NCBI GenBank assembly: GCA_946800325.1
Contig: OX326961.1
Span: 5,496,655 to 5,560,654, forward strand
Length of the DNA: 64,000 nucleotides
Reading direction: 5' to 3'
Origin: Luzula sylvatica
Taxonomy: Eukaryota > Streptophyta > Magnoliopsida > Poales > Juncaceae
Both the position numbers and the translations under genes were made by a program. Within the stretch, counting starts at the first letter, position 1, and every line of letters starts with the position of its first letter. Below the pieces are notes generated by a model that saw only the letters and a program-made list of their open reading frames with translations, ran no database searches and had not been told where the DNA came from. Positions 1 through 13,300 of the stretch are shown piece by piece.

Positions 1-3000
1 TCTCGGAAAATAGGTTGTTTTCAATTCCCAAATCAAGCGATAACCTTCATATGTAATAATTCATGATGAAATTACAATAAACTGTGCTTTTTGTTAATTC
101 GGGTTAAAAAGACCTAATTTCCCAAATCCAGTCGCACGGCTGCATTCCTCTCGTCGAGGCGAGCGATTTTGATATAAAGATCGTGCCATTTGGTGAAAGG
201 ATGAGAAAGTTACAAGGGTTTTAACAATACGGCATTGCCATATTCTTCAGCTCACCCTATTACTGTTATCTGAATTTTACAATTAATTGGTTAAATAGAG
301 AAGAACTTTTATCCTTAAATGACACGTCTGGAATCCACTGGAGGCGGTCTCTCCTCCTTCATTTCATCTCGCAAAATTGGTCGTTTTCGACCCGCATAAT
401 CATGCGATAATCTTCATATTTAGTAATTCATGATGAAATTACAATAAACTGTGCTTTCTGTTAATTCGGGTTAAAAAGACCTAATTTCCAAAATCCAGTT
501 GCGCGGCTGCATTCCTCTCGTCGAGGCGAGTGATTTTGATATAAAGATCGTGCCATTTGGTGAAAGGATGAGAACGTTACAAGGGTGTTAACAATTCGGC
601 ATTGTCATATTCTTCAGCTCACCCTATTACTGTTATCTGAATTTTACAATTAATTGGTTATATAGAGAAGAACTTTTATCCATAAATTACACGCCTGGAA
701 TCCACTGGAGGCGGGCTCTCCTCCTTCATTTCTTCTCAGAAAATAGGTTGTTTTCAATTCCCAAATCAAGCGATAATCTTCATATTTAATAATTCATGAT
801 GAAATTACAATAAACTGTGCTTTTTGTTAATTCGGGATAAAAATACCTAATTTCCCAAATCCAGTTGCGCAGCTGCATTCCTCTCGTCAAGGCGAGCGAT
901 TTTGATATAAAGATCGTGCCATTTGGTGAAAGGATGAGAAAGTTACAAGGATTTTAACAATACGGCATTGCCATATTCTTCAGCTCACCCTATTACAGTC
1001 ATCTGAATTTTACAATTAATTGGTTAAATAGAGAAGAACTTTGATCCTTAAATGACACGTCTGGAATCCACGGGAGGCGGTCTATCCTCCTTCATTTCAT
1101 CTCGCAAAATTGGTCGTTTTCGACTCGCATAATCATGCGATAATCTAAATATTTAATAATTCATGATGAAATTACAATAAACTGTGCTTTCTGTTAATTC
1201 GGGTCAATAAGACCTAATTTCCCAAATCGAGTTGCGCGGCTGCAATCCTCTCGTCGAGGCGAGCGATTTTGATATAAAGATCGTGCCATTTGGTGAAAGG
1301 ATGAGAAATTTACAACGGTTTTAACAATACGGCATTGCCATATTCTTCATCTCACCCTATTACTGTTATCTGAATTTTAGTATTAATTGGTTAAATAGAG
1401 AAAAACTTTTATCCTTAAATGACACGTCTGGAATCCACTGGAGGCGGACTCTCCTCCTTCATTTCATCTCGCAAAATTGGTCGTTTTTTACTCGCAGAAT
1501 CTTGCGATAATCTTCATATTTAATAATACATGATTAAATTACAATAAACTGAGATTTCTGTTAATTCGGGCCAAAAAGGCGGAATCTCTCAAATCCAGTC
1601 GCGCGGCTGCATTTCTCTCGTCGAGACGAGAAATTTTGATATAAAGATCGTGCAATTTGGTGAAAGAAAGCATGAGAAAGTGACAAGGGTTTTAACATAA
1701 CGCCATTACCTTATGCTCCAGCTCACCCTATTACTGTTATCTGCATTTTGCAATTAATTGGTTAAATAACGAAGAACTTTTATCCATAAATTATACGCCT
1801 GGAATCCACCGGAGGCGGTCTCTCCTCCTTCATTTCATCTCGCAAAATTGGTCGTTTTCGACTCGCATAATCAACCGATAATCTTCATATTTAATAATTC
1901 ATGATGAAATTACAATAAACTGTGCTTTCTGTTAATTCGGGTTAAAAAGACGGAATCTCCCAAATCCAATCGCGCGGCTGCATTTCTCTCGTCGAGACGA
2001 GCAATTTTGATATAAAGATCGTGCCATTTGGTGAAAGAAAGCTTGAGAAAGTGACAAGGGTTTTAACATAACGCCGTTACCTTATGCTCCAGCTCACCCA
2101 ATTACTGTTATCTGCATTTTACAATTAATTGGTTAAATAACGAAGAACTTTTATCCATAAATTACACGCCTGGAATCCACCGGAGGCGGTCTCTCGTCCT
2201 TCATTTCATCTCGCAAAATTGGTCGTTTTCGACTCGCATAATCAAACGATAATCTTCATATTTAATAATTCATGATGAAATTACAATAAACTGTGCTTTT
2301 TTTTAATTCGGGTTAAAAAGACCTAATTTCCCAAATACAGTTGCGCGGCTGCATTCCTCTCGTCGAGGCGAGCGATTTTGATATAAAGATCGTGCCATTT
2401 GGGGAAAGGATGAGAAAGTTACAAGGGTTTTAACAATACAGCATTGCCATATTTTTCAGCTCACCCTATTACTGTTATCTGAATTTTACAATTAATTGGT
2501 TAAATAGAGAAGAACTTTTATTCATAAATTACACGCCTGGAATGCACTGGAGGCGGGCTCTCCTCCTTCATTTCTTCTCGGAAAATAGGTTGTTTTCAAT
2601 TCCCAAATCAAGCGATAACCTTCATATGTAATAATTCATGATGAAATTACAATAAACTGTGCTTTTTGTTAATTCGGGTTAAAAAGACCTAATTTCCCAA
2701 ATCCAGTCGCACGGCTGCATTCCTCTCGTCGAGGCGAGCGATTTTGATATAAAGATCGTGCCATTTGGTGAAAGGATGAGAAAGTTACAAGGGTTTTAAC
2801 AATACGGCATTGCCATATTCTTCAGCTCACCCTATTACTGTTATCTGAATTTTACAATTAATTGGTTAAATAGAGAAGAACTTTTATCCTTAAATGACAC
2901 GTCTGGAATCCACTGGAGGCGGTCTCTCCTCCTTCATTTCATCTCGCAAAATTGGTCGTTTTCGACCCGCATAATCATGCGATAATCTTCATATTTAGTA

Positions 3001-6000
3001 ATTCATGATGAAATTACAATAAACTGTGCTTTCTGTTAATTCGGGTTAAAAAGACCTAATTTCCAAAATCCAGTTGCGCGGCTGCATTCCTCTCGTCGAG
3101 GCGAGTGATTTTGATATAAAGATCGTGCCATTTGGTGAAAGGATGAGAACGTTACAAGGGTGTTAACAATTCGGCATTGTCATATTCTTCAGCTCACCCT
3201 ATTACTGTTATCTGAATTTTACAATTAATTGGTTATATAGAGAAGAACTTTTATCCATAAATTACACGCCTGGAATCCACTGGAGGCGGGCTCTCCTCCT
3301 TCATTTCTTCTCAGAAAATAGGTTGTTTTCAATTCCCAAATCAAGCGATAATCTTCATATTTAATAATTCATGATGAAATTACAATAAACTGTGCTTTTT
3401 GTTAATTCGGGATAAAAATACCTAATTTCCCAAATCCAGTTGCGCAGCTGCATTCCTCTCGTCGAGGCGAGCGATTTTGATATAAAGATCGTGCCATTTG
3501 GTGAAAGGATGAGAAAGTTACAAGGATTTTAACAATACGGCATTGCCATATTCTTCAGCTCACCCTATTACAGTCATCTGAATTTTACAATTAATTGGTT
3601 AAATAGAGAAGAACTTTGATCCTTAAATGACACGTCTGGAATCCACGGGAGGCGGTCTATCCTCCTTCATTTCATCTCGCAAAATTGGTCGTTTTCGACT
3701 CGCATAATCATGCGATAATCTAAATATTTAATAATTCATGATGAAATTACAATAAACTGTGCTTTCTGTTAATTCGGGTCAATAAGACCTAATTTCCCAA
3801 ATCGAGTTGCGCGGCTGCAATCCTCTCGTCGAGGCGAGCGATTTTGATATAAAGATCGTGCCATTTGGTGAAAGGATGAGAAATTTACAACGGTTTTAAC
3901 AATACGGCATTGCCATATTCTTCATCTCACCCTATTACTGTTATCTGAATTTTAGTATTAATTGGTTAAATAGAGAAAAACTTTTATCCTTAAATGACAC
4001 GTCTGGAATCCACTGGAGGCGGACTCTCCTCCTTCATTTCATCTCGCAAAATTGGTCGTTTTTTACTCGCAGAATCTTGCGATAATCTTCATATTTAATA
4101 ATACATGATTAAATTACAATAAACTGAGATTTCTGTTAATTCGGGCCAAAAAGGCGGAATCTCTCAAATCCAGTCGCGCGGCTGCATTTCTCTCGTCGAG
4201 ACGAGAAATTTTGATATAAAGATCGTGCAATTTGGTGAAAGAAAGCATGAGAAAGTGACAAGGGTTTTAACATAACGCCATTACCTTATGCTCCAGCTCA
4301 CCCTATTACTGTTATCTGCATTTTGCAATTAATTGGTTAAATAACGAAGAACTTTTATCCATAAATTATATGCCTGGAATCCACCGGAGGCGGTCTCTCC
4401 TCCTTCATTTCATCTCGCAAAATTGGTCGTTTTCGACTCGCATAATCAAGCGATAATCTTCATATTTAATAATTCATGATGAAATTACAATAAACTGTGC
4501 TTTCTGTTAATTCGGGTTAAAAAGACGGAATCTCCCAAATCCAATCGCGCGGCTGCATTTCTCTCGTCGAGACGAGCAATTTTGATATAAAGATCGTGCC
4601 ATTTGGTGAAAGAAAGCTTGAGAAAGTGACAAGGGTTTGAACATAACGCCGTTACCTTATGCTCCAGCTCACCCAATTACTGTTATCTGCATTTTACAAT
4701 TAATTGGTTAAATAACGAAGAACTTTTATCCATAAATTACACGCCTGGAATCCACCGGAGGCGGTCTCTCCTCCTTCATTTCATCTCGCAAAATTGGTCG
4801 TTTTCGACTCGCATAATCAAACGATAATCTTCATATTTAATAATTCATGATGAAATTACAATAAACTGTGCTTTTTTTTAATTCGGGTTAAAAAGACCTA
4901 ATTTCCCAAATACAGTTGCGCGGCTGCATTCCTCTCGTCGAGGCGAGCGATTTTGATATAAAGATCGTGCCATTTGGGGAAAGGATGAGAAAGTCACAAC
5001 GGTTTTAACAATACAGCATTGCCATATTCTTCAGCTCACCCTATTACTGTTATCTGAATTTTACAATTAATTGGTTAAATAGAGAAGAACTTTTATTCAT
5101 AAATTACACGCCTGGAATGCACTGGAGGCGGGCTCTCCTCCTTCATTTCTTCTCGGAAAATAGGTTGTTTTCAATTCCCAAATCAAGCGATAACCTTCAT
5201 ATGTAATAATTCATGATGAAATTACAATAAACTGTGCTTTTTGTTAATTCGGGTTAAAAAGACCTAATTTCCCAAATCCAGTCGCACGGCTGCATTCCTC
5301 TCGTCGAGGCGAGCGATTTTGATATAAAGATCGTGCCATTTGGTGAAAGGATGAGAAAGTTACAAGGGTTTTAACAATACGGCATTGCCATATTCTTCAG
5401 CTCACCCTATTACTGTTATCTGAATTTTACAATTAATTGTTTAAATAGAGAAGAACTTTTATCCTTAAATGACACGTCTGGAATCCACTGGAGGCGGTCT
5501 CTCCTCCTTCATTTCATCTCGCAAAATTGGTCGTTTTCGACCCGCATAATCATGCGATAATCTTCATATTTAGTAATTCATGATGAAATTACAATAAACT
5601 GTGCTTTCTGTTAATTCGGGTTAAAAAGACCTAATTTCCAAAATCCAGTTGCGCGGCTGCATTCCCCTCGTCGAGGCGAGTGATTTTGATATAAAGATCG
5701 TGCCATTTGGTGAAAGGATGAGAACGTTACAAGGGTGTTAACAATTCGGCATTGTCATATTCTTCAGCTCACCCTATTACTGTTATCTGAATTTTATAAT
5801 TAATTGGTTATATAGAGAAGAACTTTTATCCATAAATTACACGCCTGGAATCCACTGGAGGCGGGCTCTCCTCCTTCATTTCTTCTCAGAAAATAGGTTG
5901 TTTTCAATTCCCAAATCAAGCGATAATCTTCATATTTAATAATTCATGATGAAATTACAATAAACTGTGCTTTTTGTTAATTCGGGATAAAAATACCTAA

Positions 6001-9000
6001 TTTCCCAAATCCAGTTGCGCAGCTGCATTCCTCTCGTCGAGGCGAGCGATTTTGATATAAAGATCGTGCCATTTGGTGAAAGGATGAGAAAGTTACAAGG
6101 ATTTTAACAATACGGCATTGCCATATTCTTCAGCTCACCCTATTACAGTCATCTGAATTTTACAATTAATTGGTTAAATAGAGAAGAACTTTGATCCTTA
6201 AATGACACGTCTGGAATCCACGGGAGGCGGTCTATCCTCCTTCATTTCATCTCGCAAAATTGGTCGTTTTCGACTCGCATAATCATGCGATAATCTAAAT
6301 AATTAATAATTCATGATGAAATTACAATAAACTGTGCTTTCTGTTAATTCGGGTCAATAAGACCTAATTTCCCAAATCGAGTTGCGCGGCTGCAATCCTC
6401 TCGTCGAGGCGAGCGATTTTGATATAAAGATCGTGCCATTTGGTGAAAGGATGAGAAATTTACAACGGTTTTAACAATACGGCATTGCCATATTCTTCAT
6501 CTCACCCTATTACTGTTATCTGAATTTTAGTATTAATTGGTTAAATAGAGAAAAACTTTTATCCTTAAATGACACGTCTGGAATCCACTGGAGGCGGACT
6601 CTCCTCCTTCATTTCATCTCGCAAAATTGGTCGTTTTTGACTCGCAGAATCTTGCGATAATCTTCATATTTAATAATACATGATGAAATTACAATAAACT
6701 GAGATTTCTGTTAATTCGGGCCAAAAAGGCGGAATCTCTCAAATCCAGTCGCGCGGCTGCATTTCTCTCATCGAGACGAGAAATTTTGATATAAAGATCG
6801 TGCAATTTGGTGAAAGAAAGCATGAGAAAGTGACAAGGGTTTTAACATAACGCCATTACCTTATGCTCCAGCTCACCCTATTACTGTTATCTGCATTTTG
6901 CAATTAATTGGTTAAATAACGAAGAATTTTTATCCATAAATTACACGCCTGGAATCCACCGGAGGCGGTCTCTCCTCTTTCATTTCATCTCGCAAAATTG
7001 GTCGTTTTCGACTCGCATAATCAAGCGATAATCTTCATATTTAATAATTCATGATGAAATTACAATAAACTGTGCTTTCTGTTAATTCGGGTTAAAAAGA
7101 CGGAATCTCCCAAATCCAATCGCGCGGCTGCATTTCTCTCGTCGAGACGAGCAATTTTGATATAAAGATCGTGCCATTTGGTGAAAGAAAGCATGAGAAA
7201 GTGACAAGGGTTTTAACATAACGCCGTTACCTTATGCTCCAGCTCACCCAATTACTGTTATCTGCATTTTACAATTAATTGGTTAAATAACGAAGAACTT
7301 TTATCCATAAATTACACGCCTGGAATCCACCGGAGGCGGTCTCTCCTCCTTCATTTCATCTCGCAAAATTGGTCGTTTTCGACTCGCATAATCAAGCGAT
7401 AATCTTCATATTTAATAATTCATGATGAAATTACAATAAACTGTGCTTTTTTTTAATTCGGGTTAAAAAGACCTAATTTCCCAAATACAGTTGCGCGGCT
7501 GCATTCCTCTCGTCGAGGCGAGCGATTTTGATATAAAGATCGTGCCATTTGGTGAAAGGATGAGAAAGTTACAAGGGTTTTAACAATACAGCATTGCCAT
7601 ATTCTTCAGCTCACCCTATTACTGTTATCTGAATTTTACAATTAATTGGTTAAATAGAGAAGAACTTTTATTCATAAATTACACGCCTGGAATGCACTGG
7701 AGGCGGGCTCTCCTCCTTCATTTCTTCTCGGAAAATAGGTTGTTTTCAATTCCCAAATCAAGCGATAACCTTCATATGTAATAATTCATGATGAAATTAC
7801 AATAAACTGTGCTTTTTGTTAATTCGGGTTAAAAAGACCTAATTTCCCAAATCCAGTCGCACGGCTGCATTCCTCTCGTCGAGGCGAGCGATTTTGATAT
7901 AAAGATCGTTCCATTTGGTGAAAGGATGAGAAAGTTACAAGGGTTTTAACAATACGGCATTGCCATATTCTTCAGCTCACCCTATTACTGTTATCTGAAT
8001 TTTACAATTAATTGGTTAAATAGAGAAGAACTTTTATATTTAAATGACACGTCTGGAATCCACTGGAGGCGGTCTCTCCTCCTTCATTTCATCTCGCAAA
8101 ATTGGTCGTTTTCGACCCGCATAATCATGCGATAATCTTCATATTTAGTAATTCATGATGAAATTACAATAAACTGTGCTTTCTGTTAATTCGGGTTAAA
8201 AAGACCTAATTTCCAAAATCCAGTTGCGCGGCTGCATTCCTCTCGTCGAGGCGAGCGATTTTGATATAAAGATCGTGCCATTTGGTGAAAGGATGAGAAC
8301 GTTACAAGGGTGTTAACAATTCGGCATTGTCATATTCTTCAGCTCACCCTATCACTGTTATCTGAATTTTACAATTAATTGGTTAAATAGAGAAGAACTT
8401 TTATCCATAAATTACACGCCTGTAATCCACTGGAGGCGGGCTCTCCTCCTTCATTTCATCTCAGAAAATAGGTTGTTTTCAATTCCCAAATCAAGCGATA
8501 ATCTTCATATTTAATAATTCATGATGAAATTACAATAAACTGTGCTTTTTGTTAATTCGGGATAAAAATACCTAATTTCCCAAATCCAGTTGCGCAGCTG
8601 CATTCCTCTCGTCGAGGCGAGCGATTTTGATATAAAGATCGTGCCATTTGGTGAAAGGATGAGAAAGTTACAAGGATTTTAACAATACGGCATTGCCATA
8701 TTCTTCAGCTCACCCTATTACAGTCATCTGAATTTTACAATTAATTGGTTAAATAGAGAAGAACTTTGATCCTTAAATGACACGTCTGGAATCCACGGGA
8801 GGCGGTCTATCCTCCTTCATTTCATCTCGCAAAATTGGTCGTTTTCGACTCGCATAATCATGCGATAATCTAAATAATTAATAATTCATGATGAAATTAC
8901 AATAAACTGTGCTTTCTGTTAATTCGGGTCAATAAGACCTAATTTCCCAAATCGAGTTGCGCGGCTGCAATCCTCTCGTCGAGGCGAGCGATTTTGATAT

Positions 9001-10300
9001 AAAGATCGTGCCATTTGGTGAAAGGATGAGAAATTTACAACGGTTTTAACAATACGGCATTGCCATATTCTTCATCTCACCCTATTACTGTTATCTGAAT
9101 TTTAGTATTAATTGGTTAAATAGAGAAAAACTTTTATCCTTAAATGACACGTCTGGAATCCACTGGAGGCGGACTCTCCTCCTTCATTTCATCTCGCAAA
9201 ATTGGTCGTTTTTGACTCGCAGAATCTTGCGATAATCTTCATATTTAATAATACATGATGAAATTACAATAAACTGAGATTTCTGTTAATTCGGGCCAAA
9301 AAGGCGGAATCTCTCAAATCCAGTCGCGCGGCTGCATTTCTCTCATCGAGACGAGAAATTTTGATATAAAGATCGTGCAATTTGGTGAAAGAAAGCATGA
9401 GAAAGTGACAAGGGTTTTAACATAACGCCATTACCTTATGCTCCAGCTCACCCTATTACTGTTATCTGCATTTTGCAATTAATTGGTTAAATAACGAAGA
9501 ATTTTTATCCATAAATTACACGCCTGGAATCCACCGGAGGCGGTCTCTCCTCTTTCATTTCATCTCGCAAAATTGGTCGTTTTCGACTCGCATAATCAAG
9601 CGATAATCTTCATATTTAATAATTCATGATGAAATTACAATAAACTGTGCTTTCTGTTAATTCGGGTTAAAAAGACGGAATCTCCCAAATCCAATCGCGC
9701 GGCTGCATTTCTCTCGTCGAGACGAGCAATTTTGATATAAAGATCGTGCCATTTGGTGAAAGAAAGCATGAGAAAGTGACAAGGGTTTTAACATAACGCC
9801 GTTACCTTATGCTCCAGCTCACCCAATTACTGTTATCTGCATTTTACAATTAATTGGTTAAATAACGAAGAACTTTTATCCATAAATTACACGCCTGGAA
9901 TCCACCGGAGGCGGTCTCTCCTCCTTCATTTCATCTCGCAAAATTGGTCGTTTTCGACTCGCATAATCAAGCGATAATCTTCATATTTAATAATTCATGA
10001 TGAAATTACAATAAACTGTGCTTTTTTTTAATTCGGGTTAAAAAGACCTAATTTCCCAAATACAGTTGCGCGGCTGCATTCCTCTCGTCGAGGCGAGCGA
10101 TTTTGATATAAAGATCGTGCCATTTGGTGAAAGGATGAGAAAGTTACAAGGGTTTTAACAATACAGCATTGCCATATTCTTCAGCTCACCCTATTACTGT
10201 TATCTGAATTTTACAATTAATTGGTTAAATAGAGAAGAACTTTTATTCATAAATTACACGCCTGGAATGCACTGGAGGCGGGCTCTCCTCCTTCATTTCT
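1..10300 (+). repeat. Higher-order repeat family 1: 4 x 2575-bp, 7 monomers each
   Basis: The landmark TCTCGGAAAATAGG starts at 1, 2576, 5151, 7726 and 10301, so four consecutive units are each exactly 2575 bp. Each holds monomers A to G (367, 366, 367, 367, 371, 371, 366 bp). Neighbouring monomers differ at many positions, while the same monomer type in neighbouring units differs at only a few sites on spot comparison. That is the signature of HOR-level homogenisation. Unit 4 (7726-10300) carries private variants (GATCGTTCC; TTTTATATTTAAATG) shared with the A monomers at 10301 and 15818, linking it to the next block. Confidence 0.95.
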
Positions 10301-13300
10301 TCTCGGAAAATAGGTTGTTTTCAATTCCCAAATCAAGCGATAACCTTCATATGTAATAATTCATGATGAAATTACAATAAACTGTGCTTTTTGTTAATTC
10401 GGGTTAAAAAGACCTAATTTCCCAAATCCAGTCGCACGGCTGCATTCCTCTCGTCGAGGCGAGCGATTTTGATATAAAGATCGTTCCATTTGGTGAAAGG
10501 ATGAGAAAGTTACAAGGGTTTTAACAATACGGCATTGCCATATTCTTCAGCTCACCCTATTACTGTTATCTGAATTTTACAATTAATTGGTTAAATAGAG
10601 AAGAACTTTTATATTTAAATGACACGTCTGGAATCCACTGGAGGCGGTCTCTCCTCCTTCATTTCATCTCGCAAAATTGGTCGTTTTCGACCCGCATAAT
10701 CATGCGATAATCTTCATATTTAGTAATTCATGATGAAATTACAATAAACTGTGCTTTCTGTTAATTCGGGTTAAAAAGACCTAATTTCCAAAATCCAGTT
10801 GCGCGGCTGCATTCCTCTCGTCGAGGCGAGCGATTTTGATATAAAGATCGTGCCATTTGGTGAAAGGATGAGAACGTTACAAGGGTGTTAACAATTCGGC
10901 ATTGTCATATTCTTCAGCTCACCCTATCACTGTTATCTGAATTTTACAATTAATTGGTTAAATAGAGAAGAACTTTTATCCATAAATTACACGCCTGTAA
11001 TCCACTGGAGGCGGGCTCTCCTCCTTCATTTCATCTCAGAAAATAGGTTGTTTTCAATTCCCAAATCAAGCGATAATCTTCATATTTAATAATTCATGAT
11101 GAAATTACAATAAACTGTGCTTTTTGTTAATTCGGGATAAAAATACCTAATTTCCCAAATCCAGTTGCGCAGCTGCATTCCTCTCGTCGAGGCGAGCGAT
11201 TTTGATATAAAGATCGTGCCATTTGGTGAAAGGATGAGAAAGTTACAAGGATTTTAACAATACGGCATTGCCATATTCTTCAGCTCACCCTATTACAGTC
11301 ATCTAAATTTTACAATTAATTGGTTAAATAGAGAAGAACTTTGATCCTTAAATGACACGTCTGGAATCCACGGGAGGCGGTCTATCCTCCTTCATTTCAT
11401 CTCGCAAAATTGGTCGTTTTCGACTCGCATAATCATGCGATAATCTAAATATTTAATAATTCATGATGAAATTACAATAAACTGTGCTTTCTGTTAATTC
11501 GGGTCAATAAGACCTAATTTCCCAAATCGAGTTGCGCGGCTGCAATCCTCTCGTCGAGGCGAGCGATTTTGATATAAAGATCGTGCCATTTGGTGAAAGG
11601 ATGAGAAATTTACAACGGTTTTAACAATACGGCATTGCCATATTCTTCATCTCACCCTATTACTGTTATCTGAATTTTAGTATTAATTGGTTATATAGAG
11701 AAAAACTTTTATCCTTAAATGACACGTCTGGAATCCACTGGAGGCGGACTCTCCTCCTTCATTTCATCTCGCAAAATTGGTCGTTTTTGACTCGCAGAAT
11801 CTTGCGATAATCTTCATATTTAATAATGCATGATAAAATTACAATAAACTGAGATTTCTGTTAATTCGGGCCAAAAAGGCGGAATCTCTCAAATCCAGTC
11901 GCGCGGCTGCATTTCTCTCGTCGAGACGAGAAATTTTGATATAAAGATCGTGCCATTTGATGAAAGAAAGCATGAGAAAGTGACAAGGGTTTTAACATAA
12001 CGCCATTACCTTATGCTCCAGCTCACCCTATTACTGTTATCTGAATTTTACAATTAATTGGTTAAATAGAGAAGAACTTTTATCCTTAAATGACACGTCT
12101 GGAATCCACTGGAGGCGGTCTCTCCTCCTTCATTTCATCTCGCAAAATTGGTCGTTTTCGACCCGCATAATCATGCGATAATCTTCATATTTAATAATTC
12201 ATGATGAAATTACAATAAACTGTGCTTTCTGTTAATTCGGGTTAAAAAGACCTAATTTCCAAAATCCAGTTGCGCGGCTGCATTCCTCTCGTCGAGGCGA
12301 GTGATTTTGATATAAAGATCGTGCCATTTGGTGAAAGGATGAGAACGTTACAAGGGTGTTAACAATTCGGCATTGTCATATTCTTCAGCTCACCCTATTA
12401 CTGTTATCTGAATTTTACAATTAATTGGTTATATAGAGAAGAACTTTTATCCATAAATTACACGCCTGGAATCCACTGGAGGCGGGCTCTCCTCCTTCAT
12501 TTCTTCTCAGAAAATAGGTTGTTTTCAATTCCCAAATCAAGCGATAATCTTCATATTTAATAATTCATGATGAAATTACAATAAACTGTGCTTTTTGTTA
12601 ATTCGGGATAAAAATACCTAATTTCCCAAATCCATTTGCGCAGCTGCATTCCTCTCGTCGAGGCGAGCGATTTTGATATAAAGATCGTGCCATTTGGTGA
12701 AAGGATGAGAAAGTTACAAGGATTTTAACAATACGGCATTGCCATATTCTTCAGCTCACCCTATTACAGTCATCTGAATTTTACAATTAATTGGTTAAAT
12801 AGAGAAGAACTTTGATCCTTAAATGACACGTCTGGAATCCACGGGAGGCGGTCTATCCTCCTTCATTTCATCTCGCAAAATTGGTCGTTTTCGACTCGCA
12901 TAATCATGCGATAATCTAAATATTTAATAATTCATGATGAAATTACAATAAACTGTGCTTTCTGTTAATTCGGGTCAATAAGACCTAATTTCCCAAATCG
13001 AGTTGCGCGGCTGCAATCCTCTCGTCGAGGCGAGCGATTTTGATATAAAGATTGTGCCATTTGGTGAAAGGATGAGAAATTTACAACGGTTTTAACAATA
13101 CGGCATTGCCATATTCTTCATCTCACCCTATTACTGTTATCTGAATTTTAGTATTAATTGGTTAAATAGAGAAAAACTTTTATCCTTAAATGACACGTCT
13201 GGAATCCACTGGAGGCGGACTCTCCTCCTTCATTTCATCTCGCAAAATTGGTCGTTTTTGACTCGCAGAATCTTGCGATAATCTTCATATTTAATAATGC

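Noticed and set aside
4485..4676. 63-codon minus-strand ORF inside the satellite
   Set aside because: It exists in one monomer only through a point difference; equivalent frames in the other monomers are interrupted. It is satellite DNA, not a gene.
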